NCBI GenBank assembly: GCA_029641185.1
Contig: JAPWGK010000033.1
Location: 62,001 to 126,000, forward strand
DNA: 64,000 nucleotides
Direction of reading: 5' to 3'
From: Pseudofabraea citricarpa
Lineage: Eukaryota; Ascomycota; Leotiomycetes; Helotiales; Dermateaceae
In this document: positions 1 through 11,489 of the stretch, piece by piece
Layout of the letters: each line of letters opens with the position of its first letter
Numbering within the stretch: the stretch's first letter is position 1
Notes under the pieces: model-generated
The model's input: the letters and a program-made list of their open reading frames with translations, nothing else
Told to the model about the DNA's origin: nothing
Databases searched by the model: none
Position numbers and translations under genes: made by a program

Positions 1-270
1 TCCTGTAAGAAACACAAGAGCGGAGTCTGTATCATCGCTCAAAAATTCATCAGACGAAAACAGAGGCTGCCTTTCATCAGAAATAATATCGACGTTCTGA
101 GACAGCTTCTCTAGAAGACGCTGCGAAGTGGCGCTTTGTAGTACATTTTTGTACTCGCCCCCTAGGTATGCGGTGATGATATCCGAAAGCTTCTCGACAT
201 TTTTTAGAGTTTCGAGTTCCAGTAACAAGCCATCCCAGGTCTTGCCATCGAGGAAATTGGCGGATGCCAT
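1..270 (-). CDS. Unrecognised protein, N-terminal 90 residues (cut by window edge)
   Basis: An open frame begins with ATG at 270 and runs leftward off the window with no stop. The peptide starts MASANFLDGKTWDG and continues with a leucine-rich, probably helical segment, then an acidic serine-rich stretch ending in ALVFLTG. A second reading of the same bases in another frame is an antisense or shadow reading with a much less protein-like composition. I do not recognise the family. The start is chosen because it is the first ATG after an AT-rich upstream segment and because the codons look like normal coding sequence from there on. No intron can be seen in this part. The rest of the gene lies outside the window, so the function stays open. 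Confidence 0.55.
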   Translation of the reverse strand, partial: MASANFLDGKTWDGLLLELETLKNVEKLSDIITAYLGGEYKNVLQSATSQRLLEKLSQNVDIISDERQPLFSSDEFLSDDTDSALVFLTG

Positions 271-596
271 CTTGATAATCTTTCCAGAGTTCGTGATGAT
301 GAGAAATGTTTGCTCGCTTGAAGAAATCTGTGTAGAGCATAATTAAAGTGGGCCTGATCACAAAGCACGAGCAGCTAGACATCGCCAAATGTGGGCTAAA
401 ATCACACCGCGTGATTACGGGAGAGTCGAGTTGGAAAACACCATTCACGCGTACAATAGAAGTAAATATGGTTAATCCAGACAGCTTATTGACGTTGCTA
501 CATATGCAATACAAGAACGCTCCATGGCCTAGACAGATGAAACCAACTTTCACTTGTGCAACCCTTGCGTTTACTTTTACAGCTTTGGTACATTGT
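271..596. other. Intergenic, upstream of the left-edge gene
   Basis: About 0.3 kb lies between the start of the left-edge gene and the stop of the GYF gene, both on the minus strand. It should hold the promoter of the former and the 3' UTR of the latter. No further gene or recognisable element was seen. Confidence 0.5.
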
Positions 597-3500
597 TCAC
601 TTCTTACCCTTCTTCTTGTTAGGGACAACCTTGAAGCCAGAAGTAGCTGGCTCCTCCTTTGCTGGCCCCTTCTTAGCAACCTCACTCCATCCACCAGTCT
701 TCTCATCGGCAGTAGAGAATCCAGATCCAGATCCGGTATTGGCAGGCTCAACAATGCCCTTATCCGCCAACTTACGACGGCGAAGGTATTCCTCGGCGAA
801 CCGACGCCCATCCATCAACTGGGAGCTAGAGTAAACGCTGTCCGCAATGATGGTGGCATCAGGTGGGAAGCTCAATAACATCTGAACGAATGTATCAACT
901 GCTTCGAGTTAGCTTAGAATATAAACAGGCGTTGGTAATACATACCATTGATGCTAGAGTTGAGTCCCTTGGCTAGGGATCCTTTTGCCCACTTTGTAAG
1001 CTCTTCCGTTGCAGCCGCAACGCCACTTTGAGCACTAGTGGTGGTGCTGCGAGCAGCCGTGGTAGGGCGGACAACCCGAGGAGCAGCAGCAACAGGCGCA
1101 ATAGTGGTAGTGCTAACAGCACGGATCGGCGTAGGTGTAGCAGGACCAGTGGGAATCTTGACTTTTCCTCCAGCACCTACAGTTGACCAAGCAGGCCCGA
1201 TAGCAGGAACTGCTGATGTCTTACTGGCAAGATCAGCATATCTTTTCCCGGTCGAGGGGCCGGTTGGCAAAACAGGAGCTGCGGAGATAGCGACCTTCTG
1301 CTTTCTCAATTCCTCCTCGCGTTGTATGTCAGCGAGGGTTTTCTTGGAGGCTGCAGAACTGCTGATGACTGGAGCCTTGGTAGCAGCTGGCTTTGACCAT
1401 GCTGATGGAACTGCCGAAGGGGTTGCAGGAGAGCCAGTATTACCCCAGGTAGACGTGGTGGGTAGACCTGGAGCTGGAGCAACAGGTTGACTGGTCAATA
1501 GCTTCATCTCTTGCTCATAGGCAACACGGCGAGCAGCTGCAGCTGCTTCTTCAGCCTTAGCAGCTTTCTTTGCTTCGGCTTCTTGGATTTCCTTCAAAGA
1601 TGGCCCCTTAGCAGCCTCCGCTGGTTCCTTTGCCCAGGGAGCCAAGGATGGCGTGGCACTGGCGATCTCTGGAGTTTCAGATCGAGATCTAGACTGGACA
1701 TTGAGTGCTTCAGGCAAGTTAGAGCGGCCTCTCTGAGCAGTTGGGGCAGGAAGAGGTGTTGTTGACTGCGGTGGGGGAGGGAAAGGCATTGGCAAGTTGG
1801 TGTTGACCTTGCCCCATGGAGACTCAGGCTGAGAAACATTTGGAGATTGCTTTGCGGAAGCGGCCTTCTGCACTTGTTGAGTCAAAGAAAGGATATCAGG
1901 TTCGGTCGGCTGGGAGATCTCTTCGGTCACCTGGTCTTCTTGAGCTTCATCGTATACATGCTGACTTTGTTGAGCTGGAGGTCCGATAGGCTCATTTACT
2001 GCATTTGCTGCAGCCTGGGCTTCTTCCATGTCGTGTTGAGCTCGGAGTTGTTCAAACTCTTGAAGACGAGCCTTGAATCCCTGGGGATCATTTTGACGAG
2101 ATTGGTCTGCTTTGGCAGCTTCGCGCTGAGCCTCACCTTGAATAACGTTTTGTCTAAACATGGGAGGTTGGATATGACTTCCTTGTGGTGGTTGTGGAGC
2201 AGGGTTGAAGAGCTGCTGGCGTTCCTGCAGAGACAAACGAGCTAAATCATCCTCACGAAAAAAATCATTTGGACCGTTTGAAGTCTGAGCTGGAGGTTGT
2301 CTCGCAGCGCCATCAAAAAACCCCGAGACATTTCCAAGGGGAGGTTGAGGAGGCATGCCGATAGGAGAAGTCATGCTGCCAAAACTAGGTTGGCTTTGAA
2401 GACTGTGGACGCTTGACTGATGGTGGAGAGCAGCTGGGAGCCCAGACAGTTGCTGCATTTGCTTCATATTAACTTGCTGTTGAGCCAAGAACTCACGTTG
2501 ACGCGCCATCAAGTACTGCTCTTCTTGCTTGCGTCTCTCGAGATTGTTCTGTTGCTCTGCAGTCAAAGTTGTCCCAAAGCTCGGGAATGAGCCAGCAAAT
2601 GGAGGTTGAACAACACCTGCTTGGGCAGCTCCAGTACCAGGCGTTGCAGCAGCGGGAGTAAATGGAGCGGTAGCTTGTGTGGTTGCTGGTCCATGTGGAA
2701 TGCCAATTTGGGGAACCAGGAAAGGTTCTCTCGAGTTACCAATGCGGCGGATCAACTGCCCGAGAGGTTCAAATTCAGCATCCTCTACCTTCTTGACAGA
2801 AAGGTCTGCGGTGAAGAATGAAGCTTTGTACCAATCATGCATTTCAAGTCCAGACCATGGACCTTGCATTTGACCTTGAGGATCCAGGTATACCCAGCGC
2901 ATTCTGTCTGGCATGACCATCATACGTTGCTGCGCAGTTGGGAGCTGACTAGAAGCTGATTCAGATGGAGTCTGGGACTGCTGATAGTTAGATGGGCCTG
3001 ATCCGTTAATACCAGCATTCTGTTGAAAAGCCGTAGCAGTTGCCGAAGATACGCTATCTGTGGAAGTAAATACTCCTTGTCCTCGGTTCTCTGGAGCTTG
3101 AAAAATATCATCGAAAGCATGTCTACCGGCACGCATCGGGCTATCCGTATCGCGTGACGGTGTGAAAGCATTGCGTCCAATTGCTCCGAAGGCAGAATTG
3201 TGTCTCATATCTCCACCGTCAGAGCTATTCTCATTTTCGTTTCCTTGCATTTGAGCTTGCATAGCAGCTGGGAAAAGCGATCCCAACTTACTACCTCGGC
3301 CAACAGTATTTCCGCCTCCAATATTGCCAGAGGGGCCGGGACCAAATACGCCGCCAAGCGCACCTAGATTCGGAGATTGTAGATCGCCCATGGGGCTGAA
3401 CAGAGAATTACCGAATGCACCAGGGAAGCCAGAACGAGAGGGAGGGTCAGGTGTTCCCATTGGATTTACACCTGTTGGCCATCCGCCGAGAGTACCGAGG

Positions 3501-5405
3501 GAAGGAAGTCCTCCCAAAGATGGAAATCCTCTAGTCCCGCTGACACTTGAAGTTTGGCTCCGGTCGCTACCATCAAATCCTGGGTTGGGGAAACCTCTAG
3601 ACAAGTTATTGAAAGCCTGGCCTCCGTACTCTGGAATACCGCCAAGTGCCTGCATTCGACTGTGGTGAAGACCCTCGTTATCAAAGTTTCCATCATCTCC
3701 TTCGTTCCGATCGTTACGGTGGTCAGGAGGGCTTCGGTAAGGGTTGGTATCAGAAGGACTCATGGGTTCATTTTCGCCGTGTTGACCATGAGAAGGCTGG
3801 TTCTGTCCGCGTAGGTGGGAACCCGGAAATCCTGACATTTCATTCATGCCGAATTCACTTGAAGCGCCCTTAATCGGGGTATCTAAACCTTGAGAGCGGC
3901 GGTTTGCAGGTGGGCTCTCGTCTTGACCGCCACCCAGGGCAGCGCTGCCAGAAGGTGCAGAATCTTCAGCAAACGGATCAGTGTCAGTACGAGTTCTAGC
4001 TCTCCAAGACTTTTCAGCAATCTTGGAAGACACCTCCTCGGAACTCTTCTCGGGCATCAGATGAGCGAGACGACTCTCATTTCTCATACTTCCAAAAGGA
4101 GGTCGTTTCTCATTTGGCGTAGGAGGAATAGACGCGGACCCTTGCAGAGCGAAGCTTCCAAAATTGCCCATGGGCGACATTCCTCCAGTGGCCGGACCTG
4201 CACCCCACGGAGAAGATGGACCATTTCCCAAAGCACTGCCGGCAGTATTACTACGAAGAAGAGTGCCAAATGGTGAATTGGTCTTGGTTTCGTGGTCGTC
4301 GTTGCTCTCCTTGTCTACGTTCTTCCTAAAGAAGGGGGACGAATCGTCTCGTGGAAATCGGCCAGTGCCAGCAGGCGAAGCCAGGCCACCTGTAATGGAG
4401 TCACTGGTCTCTCGGCGACGTGTACCTGGTCGGCTAGAAGCTGGCGAAGCCAGGCCAAAATTACCCTGACCGTGAGATACAGAAGTCTTGCGGCCATTGA
4501 CTCCACCGGGGGTGTTAGCATCCTTCCCTGAGTTCTGTGGCGGAGGCTTTAATGGTGAGTTGACATCGCCAGCAAAATCCTAAAGTCATCAGCGTATGAC
4601 TGCAGCAAATTTATTCAACTACTAACCTCCTTCTCCTGCTGTGACATCTCTTGAAGACCGATTGGCTGCACTTGTCCGTTTGTATCCCAGCAGACGTCAG
4701 GGCCATGAGTTTCTCTCGTATCGTTGCTTTTGCCCCAGCCGCGGCCATTCGTCCCGTTCGAATGACCAGGGTCCCAATTATTTTCGAAGAGTCTTGCCAC
4801 ATGGCCATTTGTCGTATCAGCCTGCTGTTGTGCATTGAAAACTTCTAACAATTGAGTCTTTGAAAATCGGCCGCCAATGGGTGCTTCGTATAATTGGCTT
4901 GATGGTTGTTGTGGTTGACCCTGAATTTCCCCGCTCTGCGTTGCAAGTGTAGAGTCGTCTGAAGTTGGAGGCTGGTTCTGAGGGGCAGTGGACGAACGAC
5001 GGAATATAACACCGTTTGAGGGTTTGCTTTCTTTCCTAGACCTATTGTAATGATTTTTAATTAGAATTCTTGCGTGCAAAGAAATGCGACGTTTAGGAAC
5101 CGGCTGAACGTCTGAAGGGTGTTGATCCTCGTCCATTACAACGAGTGGCCAGACTTCTGGACACGCAGTGGGATAAATTAGGAATGCTAAGTATGCTCGA
5201 TGTATTGAATAGCGACAAGCCGCAAGGTAGAATGCGCAAAGTATATTTTGGCGGCATGATGTCTCGTCCAGACCCGCGATTCTCGCACGAAGGGAGGGAC
5301 GTACCAGTCTCCGCTTCCGCCATCTGGTCTTCCATTTCGGGACTGACGATTCGAGCTCTGGCCTGCGGCTGCCGAAGCAAAACTCGAGGGCATGTGGGAA
5401 GGCAT
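597..5405 (-). CDS. GYF-domain protein (Smy2/GIGYF-like), about 1483 aa
   Basis: GYF domains bind proline-rich ligands; Smy2/GIGYF-type proteins act in mRNA repression and vesicle-linked processes. Four exons read complement(597..898, 946..4579, 4627..5041, 5305..5405); all three introns have GT-AG ends and the phases join cleanly. The N-terminus (MPSHMPSSFASAAAGQ) resembles that of filamentous-fungal GYF proteins, as do the LASPA motifs just downstream. The GYF domain lies near residues 735-795, with WVYLDPQGQMQGPW and the downstream hydrophobic segment. The rest is low-complexity Gln/Pro/Ser/Gly sequence with a charged, probably coiled segment around the EEQYLMARQREF and KEIQEAEAKKA regions. 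The C-terminus is Lys-rich (KKKGKK). The first intron (263 nt) is unusually long for this window, so the exact start (5405, or an ATG at 5468 in the same frame) is the least certain part. It is probably cytoplasmic. Confidence 0.9.
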
Positions 5406-6540
5406 GATCGATATGGGTGTTTGAGTAGTATAGCAGACAGGAAGAGCCTGATGTAATGTGTCGCGCAATTCGACGTATGACGCGAGATGGAATTCGAAGT
5501 AATGTTCACAAGTGGCGGGACGTGGATGGTAGATCTGCTGAGATCTGGGACTGCGCGTATGTGATGTATTTATCGCTGGATATTACTGGGTAGGTTCGGG
5601 GCTTCTTGTTCTTCTTGTTCTGTAGACTCTGCGAGTGAAGAAAACATCGTTGATGTTCTTCCGTAGCTGTGAAATTCTACGGCCAGACGTTCCGCGCTAG
5701 CCTCTTCTGGCGGTTAGCGCCACCAGCCCCCATGTCAGGAACGCGACATGATCCCTTCGCGAAGTTCCGAAATTCAAAGGCCTGCCATCGATCAGCATCT
5801 ATCCGCCATCAACCTGTCGCAGAGGAACACGATAGAGCCTCCATCAATGAGCCGCAACCTTCAATTGACCTCCGCCATCTTCGTCGCCATCGTGGCCCTC
5901 CTCAGCCTTATGTCCTGGAGATCCGATCATGCTGCAGGATTACATCCCACTTCACAGGGGTTGGCTGGAGAGGTTCGTAGGGCCAGCGGCTGAGCATGTT
6001 ATCTGACAGCGGCTATCTGCTTTGCCTTCGACCACTCTCTGGGAGCATTTCACGTCTCCAAACGCAATCTTGGACAAGTGGCCAATGAGTAACGCTGCTG
6101 CAGCTCCACGGTACGGAGAATTTGCTTCTTCCTCCTGGTTCGGCCCAACGACGAGTGAACAGACCGCCGGTACATCCTATCCTCAAACAGGCTATGGATA
6201 GTGTCATGTCAGCGATGGCGTTGTTGAAGAGCAGTACGTTTGGATACAGCTCAAGACTCGCGTTTGTTGCGCTGATCCACTTCCAAGTATCACGAGTGTG
6301 CTGTTCAAAGAGGAAATGTGGTTTGAAGTTATGCAGTCAGGGCAAACACACAAGCCCATTGTACAACACGGCACTGAACTGTTTTACCAATGGTTTCTAT
6401 CAGCATTGCTCATGACAACCTGGAGCTTGGTAGCTTGGTAGCTAGCAGTCCACAAACCTTCCTCAAAAAGCATCCTCACTCCTCGGATTTTTCAAACAAG
6501 TAGCCTTGTTGAAGTCCAATCTACACACACTTCCAACATC
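5406..6540. other. Divergent intergenic region between GYF gene and 366-aa gene
   Basis: About 1.1 kb carries the promoters of two divergent genes. Short open frames on both strands here have atypical composition and no recognisable similarity. The segment just before 6541 is pyrimidine- and A-rich, as expected of a fungal leader. Confidence 0.5.
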
Positions 6541-7641
6541 ATGTTTCTACCCAATTCTTGCTTTGGGCCCCAGCACAACATACTGCTGCCATATTCAGAA
6601 TTTGACCTCTGTGGACAGTATGGTTGTGGTGCCCCAAGTGCAGCATATGCGGATTGTGTCGCTATGGATAATCTAGGATCGCAGCACGCATATGGTGGTC
6701 GTGGTGAAGTGCGCCCGGTCTCTCTGCCCACTTCATCTTCTCGCAAGTCGCGCCATTCTCGAAAGCACCGCAGAGCGCCTCGAATTGGGTATGCTCGAGA
6801 TGGAGCATTCGAACTCGATTATCCCGACTACTCGTCTTTGGCAGTGGGCACAGGGCCAATTCCTCAAGATCCACCGTTAGGTAGTCATTTCGTTGGCCCT
6901 CAGCATGCCATGGGTTTAGATGGACCATTGCACGATCCTCGATCATTTATACAATATCCGAATGCACGATTAACTCAAATTCCAAATTTCCTTGGTCTGC
7001 ATTATCCTTCCACATGTGGCATCCGTGGCCCGGTATTGGGGCACAACCCTTTCGGGAATCAGATTCCTCCAGCTTTTGCGCGAGATGAAAATACTTCCCA
7101 AGCTACCGCCCTTCAAACAGACGGACGACCACAAGTTGGTTGCGAGCTCCCCAGGAACCAAAACACAAACCATTCAGGCGAAGGGAATCTACAGGATAGC
7201 AGCACTTTCAGAAATGCTCCTACAATTCATAGGCAGTCATTTGGAGGTCGAGATACGGGTGACCTCAGTAATAACGTCCAGCCAGGTTTCAGCAGTACCG
7301 GCGTTGAGGTCAAGGGAAATTCCAGGCAGGTGTATCCTATTAACCAGAGACTTCCATGCCCTTTCATGGAGCAAACAGGAGTTTTTCCAGAATATCAAGG
7401 CCAATCTCATGAAACTATGAGTTTGGCATCTGCGCCTTTCGCAAGACCATCAGAACTAGACTTCGACATCCGCGAAATGGATCGTAATAGAAGACCATAT
7501 CACTATGTCCATCCTTATGCTGAATCGGAACAGTTGAGTTGCGACGGCATGATGGACGATGATGATGAGATGCTGCGACAGATTGAGCAGATGAAGCTTA
7601 CGGATGATGAGTCCGGTCGTCATAGAAAGCGCCCTCATTAA
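6541..7641 (+). CDS. Hypothetical protein, 366 aa, intronless
   Basis: A continuous frame from an ATG in a CAACATCATG context to TAA encodes a Pro/Gly/Asn/His-rich protein. A basic stretch (SRKSRHSRKHRRAPR, about residues 75-92) could serve as a nuclear localisation signal. The C-terminus has an acidic run (MMDDDDEMLRQIEQMKL) followed by the basic tail RHRKRPH. No signal peptide or membrane helix is visible, and no domain is recognised. The central part looks disordered. Length and codon quality support a real gene, probably lineage-specific, but no function can be assigned. It converges on the glycine-zipper gene, with about 270 bp between the stops; that gap contains a CATCT microsatellite near 7885-7910. 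Confidence 0.7.
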   Translation: MFLPNSCFGPQHNILLPYSEFDLCGQYGCGAPSAAYADCVAMDNLGSQHAYGGRGEVRPVSLPTSSSRKSRHSRKHRRAPRIGYARDGAFELDYPDYSSLAVGTGPIPQDPPLGSHFVGPQHAMGLDGPLHDPRSFIQYPNARLTQIPNFLGLHYPSTCGIRGPVLGHNPFGNQIPPAFARDENTSQATALQTDGRPQVGCELPRNQNTNHSGEGNLQDSSTFRNAPTIHRQSFGGRDTGDLSNNVQPGFSSTGVEVKGNSRQVYPINQRLPCPFMEQTGVFPEYQGQSHETMSLASAPFARPSELDFDIREMDRNRRPYHYVHPYAESEQLSCDGMMDDDDEMLRQIEQMKLTDDESGRHRKRPH

Positions 7642-7908
7642 ATATCTCTCGCGTTTTGCATTACTGCTCTTGTTGTTAGTTAGCTTGCCTGAAAAAGATT
7701 GGTACCTGCACATTTGAAGTGGAGATGGCATGTTTAAAATGTGTGAATACCATACTAGCTATGCTTGCAGGTGGTGAATAAAGAAGCGCAGATATCTGAG
7801 CGGAATAAGAAAAGGAAAACCAAATCGGCCGACTACCCTGATTCATACAAATATATCCTCCAAACGCCTATAACCTATTCCCATTCCCATCATCTCATCT
7901 CATCTCAT

Positions 7909-8655
7909 CTAATCAGAATCCGAGCTGGAGCTGCTCGATCCGCCACGGCTGCGCGATCTTGAATGCTTTCTGTGCTTGCCGTCTCCATACTGGGGGTACA
8001 AGCCCCCGACAGCACTTCCATGACCAGAGTGACCCGAGTGCGAATGCTTATGCTTCTTGCCCTCCTTGTGCTTCTTGGACTTCTTCTCGATGGCATTCGC
8101 TCCAATGGCGCCGGCGACGACACCTCCCAGCGTGCCCAGCATGCCTCCGCCGAGCTTGTTCCCCAGGAAGCCGCCTGACGCGCCCCCGATCAGCGTTGCG
8201 CCGAGTCCCTTCTCGCCTTCGGGTCCGCCGGGCTGGCCATACTGCCCACCAGCACCAGCACCCTGCACTTGGCCCGGCTGTCCGTACGCGCGGTTGTCTG
8301 CGCTGCCCCCCGCGTATGATGGCTGTGGTGAGTGCGACTGCTGGTATGGTGGTGCGCCGCCCGGGTATGGAGCTGGAGAGTGGCTTCCTCCGTATTGCTG
8401 CTGAGGAGGGTATTGCTGTCCGTGCTGCTGGGGAGCTCCTCCGTATGACGGTGCTGGAGAGCCGTAGTTGGGCTGCTGTGGGTATGGCGACGAGGAAGGT
8501 GGTGGTGCGCCGTAGCCTTGGTGCTGCGGTGGTGGGGAGCCGTAGTTGGGCTGTTGGGGGTATTGTTGATGCTGCTGCTGGTGCTGCTGTGGAGGAGCAT
8601 ATTGTCCGTGAGGGGGAGCCTGTTGGCCGCTGCCGTAGTAATCTCTGGCAGACAT
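7909..8655 (-). CDS. PQ-rich protein with glycine-zipper segment, 248 aa
   Basis: The N-terminal 140 residues are almost entirely Pro/Gln/Gly/Tyr/Ser (repeats of the form QQPNYGSP and PPQQ). They are followed by a glycine-zipper hydrophobic segment (LIGGASGGFLGNKLGG...GVVAGAIGANAIEKK) and then a Lys/His-rich tail (KKHKEGKKHKH) ending in an Arg/Ser block and SSSSSSDSD. Glycine zippers can pack helices in or on membranes, and PQ-rich low-complexity regions are prone to phase separation. The start is set at MSARDYYGSG because the upstream 48 in-frame codons are a (Thr/Ser)-repeat translation of a CA/TG-rich leader. It resembles fungal proteins usually annotated as glycine-zipper 2TM-domain proteins. 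Its biological role is not known to me. Confidence 0.8.
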   Translation of the reverse strand: MSARDYYGSGQQAPPHGQYAPPQQHQQQHQQYPQQPNYGSPPPQHQGYGAPPPSSSPYPQQPNYGSPAPSYGGAPQQHGQQYPPQQQYGGSHSPAPYPGGAPPYQQSHSPQPSYAGGSADNRAYGQPGQVQGAGAGGQYGQPGGPEGEKGLGATLIGGASGGFLGNKLGGGMLGTLGGVVAGAIGANAIEKKSKKHKEGKKHKHSHSGHSGHGSAVGGLYPQYGDGKHRKHSRSRSRGGSSSSSSDSD

Positions 8656-10029
8656 GTTGAAGGATGTAGAGGTTGAGGTCGTTGTGGTTGTGGTGGGGTG
8701 GGTTGGTTGGTTGGTTGAAGTGGAGGTTGTTTCTTTTATGTGAGGATGAGGAACAAGAGAGGGGAACAAAGAGGATGATAAATGAGCTGGCACATTCACC
8801 TTAATATATTACATCAGGGTCTAGGTCGGGTCCGGGTCAATAAGCTGAGCCCTCTCGTCCTTCGTCGCACGCCATCATCCTGCTCGTACATTCAGCTCGT
8901 CACTAGTGGCGGGGTGTGAGTTGCTTGCGACTTTGTGAATGGAGGGGAGGGGCTGAGCAAAGCGCAAGCAACCCAACCCAACTTATCCCAGACAGGCACA
9001 ACTCACAGCCAGCATCTCCCAGCATCTCCCAGCGCGAAAACCCAAAATAATCACCTGCATGTGGGCCGCTCATGACCTCAGTGCTCGTCACCAGTTCTTC
9101 TCCCGATGTCTTGTGGCAAGCAGTGGCAGAGGTACTGTACTGTAGCGAACAAGCGACCGAGTTAAGTCGCAAGCAAGCAAACAAGCAAGCAACGCAACTC
9201 AACGCCTTGCCTGGCACTGCTGAGCCACTGCTGGAGTGCGCATTCCCGAGTCCCGAGCAGTCTCTACTGTACAATGTACATACAATACATACGCTAGAAC
9301 TTCAACTACAGTGCCGCACTGCCTGCTTGCCGGGCAAGCCGATCTCAAGATCAAGAATCACGAACAAGCTTGTACCTTACTGCGGAAAAGTGGATGCCGC
9401 CCCAGGATCTGTGAGCAAGGCAAAGCAAGATGCTACAGTACATACACTACAGTACGGTACATTACAGTGCCGTAGCTGCACAGTTTCTGCCAGCATGCAA
9501 GCCTTCGCACTCGGCGCATAATAAGGCTGTTGCTCCAATCCAAGCTCCAAGGTGGCGCTTATCCGGCCGTTCACTTCAATAGCGGCCACAAAAGCGGGAC
9601 TCCTTTCGCTTTTCTGCTCGTCTTGCGATGAACTCGTGGGAGCGTCAGGAGTGGGCAGAGGAGGCTGTGGTTGGTCGTGGAATGCTCTGCTGCTCACTGC
9701 TCAGGCATGCATGGCTTCTGTATGGCTGCATTTCTCAGCATGCTCTGGATCCACATGCTCCCCTAGTGCCAGCATGCATCCACCAGCTTTGCTTCCATCA
9801 TAAGACACATCGTAAGGCTCGACTTGTGATATCACGTGGTTACGATCAAGTCAAGTCAATCCCGTGGCCAAAAAAAAGTGAAGAAGAAAGTCAATAATGA
9901 TCGAAAGGCATTGGATGTATGCAGAAAAGCAGCAGTTTTGATATTAGGTATGGAAAATGTCGAAAATATCACCGTCTAGTAAGCATCGCTTGCTTGTATT
10001 GTGATATACATCTAAAGGTTGGAAGAAAA
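8656..10029. other. Intergenic region with simple repeats and GTAC palindromes
   Basis: About 1.4 kb lies between the start of the glycine-zipper gene and the stop of the aminotransferase. It includes a GGTT microsatellite near 8697-8718, a duplicated CAGCATCTCC unit near 9012-9035, an AAGC repeat near 9170-9198, and clustered TACTGTAC/TACAGTAC sites at 9131-9475. A CACGTG hexamer sits at 9834. The open frames here are low complexity and were not accepted as genes. Confidence 0.55.
9131..9475. repeat. Cluster of TACTGTAC/TACAGTAC motifs
   Basis: Several copies of a GTAC-centred palindromic motif lie at 9132-9145, 9265-9283 and 9433-9468 within a gene-free stretch. Related copies occur at 19047, 58163 and 58904. 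Confidence 0.55.
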
Positions 10030-11489
10030 CTACTTCTCTTTCAAATACTCTCCCTCAGCTACCCTCTTGCATAGCTCTTTCAAGAAATTTCCCGTTGTCT
10101 CGAAGTCCTCCTACAAGTTGTTAGCATGTGTGTGTATACTGGCAATGAAGCGAGACCACTTGCCAGCTCCAGATAAACCTGTGCACTCAGTCGAGTCCAC
10201 CACTTCTCCTCCAGCTGATTATACAGCAGGGGAAGAAAGGTCTTGTAATCCGCCATGAGAGTATCAAGCATCCATTTCGTTGCTTTGCCAACATCTTCCT
10301 TCTTCACGCCAGCCTCTCCCACCGTCAACGGCAGCTGTACGTTGATCATTGCACAGTTCGTCAAGGTCTTCGTCGAATTGTCAAGAGTTTTAGTGCCCAA
10401 GATTTTCGCAACAGCGATTCCGCCTTCTTGCGCCAGCTTGATATTATAATCGATGATGGCTTTTTCTCCGCCACAAACTTCCTGGCGCCATTTCAGAGCT
10501 TCGGAAACAATGAGATAGTTCGTGTTGTCGATTGTGCCAACAAACTCGAAGTTGTTCACAAACTCACTCTTTGCGCTCGCCGGGAGAGGGTTGACAAGAG
10601 TGCTTGGGACCTTGGGAACGAATCCATGCGACGTTGGGAGTGGTGAACGAATGAGCGGCTGGTTCTTCTCTGGAACGTAAAGCATGGCACATCCACGCGG
10701 CACAAATAACCACTTGTGCAGATTGGAAGTGAAGAAGTCTGGCTTTAATGCCGAGAGATCCAGAGGAATATGTCCGATTCCATGGGCTCCATCGACCAAG
10801 GAAAGAATCCCTTCACTTGCACAGATAGTGATGAGTTCTTCAAACGGTACGCGAAGACCCGGTTGCGAGGTGATACTATCGAAAACCGCAACTCGTGGGT
10901 TTTTGCCTGCCGCTCTAGAAGCCGCAATGGCTTCTTTGAAGAGGGTTATAAGTGCAGCGTCTTCGACTGGATAGGCCAAAGGAATCTCTCTCCCCTTGAC
11001 CTTTTCACTCGTGTACTCGGAGATATACTCAATGGTCTTACCACATGCACCATAGATGGTGTTGAAGTACAGAACCTCATCATTCCCCTCGGGTTTCCAC
11101 ATGATGTTGCGGAGTACGGTGTTGACTCCAGTGGTAGCATTGGGAACAAAAACAATAGTTGACGTTGGGACATTGAGTAATTTGGCAACAGCTTCTCGGG
11201 ACACATCCAAAGCTTTCGGGTAGAAATAACGGATAAAGGGATCCGGGTTGGATTCGCAGAGCTCTTGATATTGTCTCTGCTTATTCTTCACATCCCGGGG
11301 TGAGGCGCCGAACGATCCTTTATCATATGAGTAATGCTTCTTGAAAACTTCGGAGAGCATACCGTGATTCATGTTCTTCCATGTCTGATCGAACTGAAAT
11401 AGCTTTGCCATTTCCTTGCCAAAAGGAACTGGCTTATATACCGGTGATTCACTCAAGGAGAGCTCTTTCATCTTCAGCGAGTCAGCCAT
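10030..11489 (-). CDS. PLP-dependent class V aminotransferase family protein, 468 aa
   Basis: Fold-type I PLP enzyme of the isopenicillin-N-epimerase/cysteine-desulfurase-like class V group. Visible features are the cofactor-binding segment NATTGVNTVL (about 117-126), the PLP-pyridine aspartate in SLVDGAHGIGHI (Asp233), and the Schiff-base lysine in TSNLHKWLFVPRG (Lys259). The substrate cannot be told from sequence; related fungal proteins are annotated as epimerase-like or aminotransferase-like and some sit in secondary-metabolite clusters, but no such cluster is evident here. There are two exons, complement(10030..10110, 10164..11489). The intron starts GCAAGT and ends TTGTAG, so it is a GC-AG intron with a GCTAAC-like branch site. 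Reading through it would replace the ending EYLKEK with an unrelated tail. The gene is divergent from the zinc-finger gene at 11868. Confidence 0.88.

Noticed and set aside
77..811. Minus-strand 244-codon frame across the left edge gene and GYF 3' end
   Set aside because: It overlaps the 3' end of the GYF gene and the left-edge gene in a different frame, with low-complexity composition. It is a shadow.
348..878. Plus-strand 176-codon frame
   Set aside because: Antisense to the last GYF exon, and composition is not protein-like.
9072..9521. Plus-strand 149-codon frame in gene-free region
   Set aside because: Frame runs through AAGC repeats and GTAC palindromes, giving an artificial sequence rich in Gln/Ala/Ser. 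No domain or conserved pattern.
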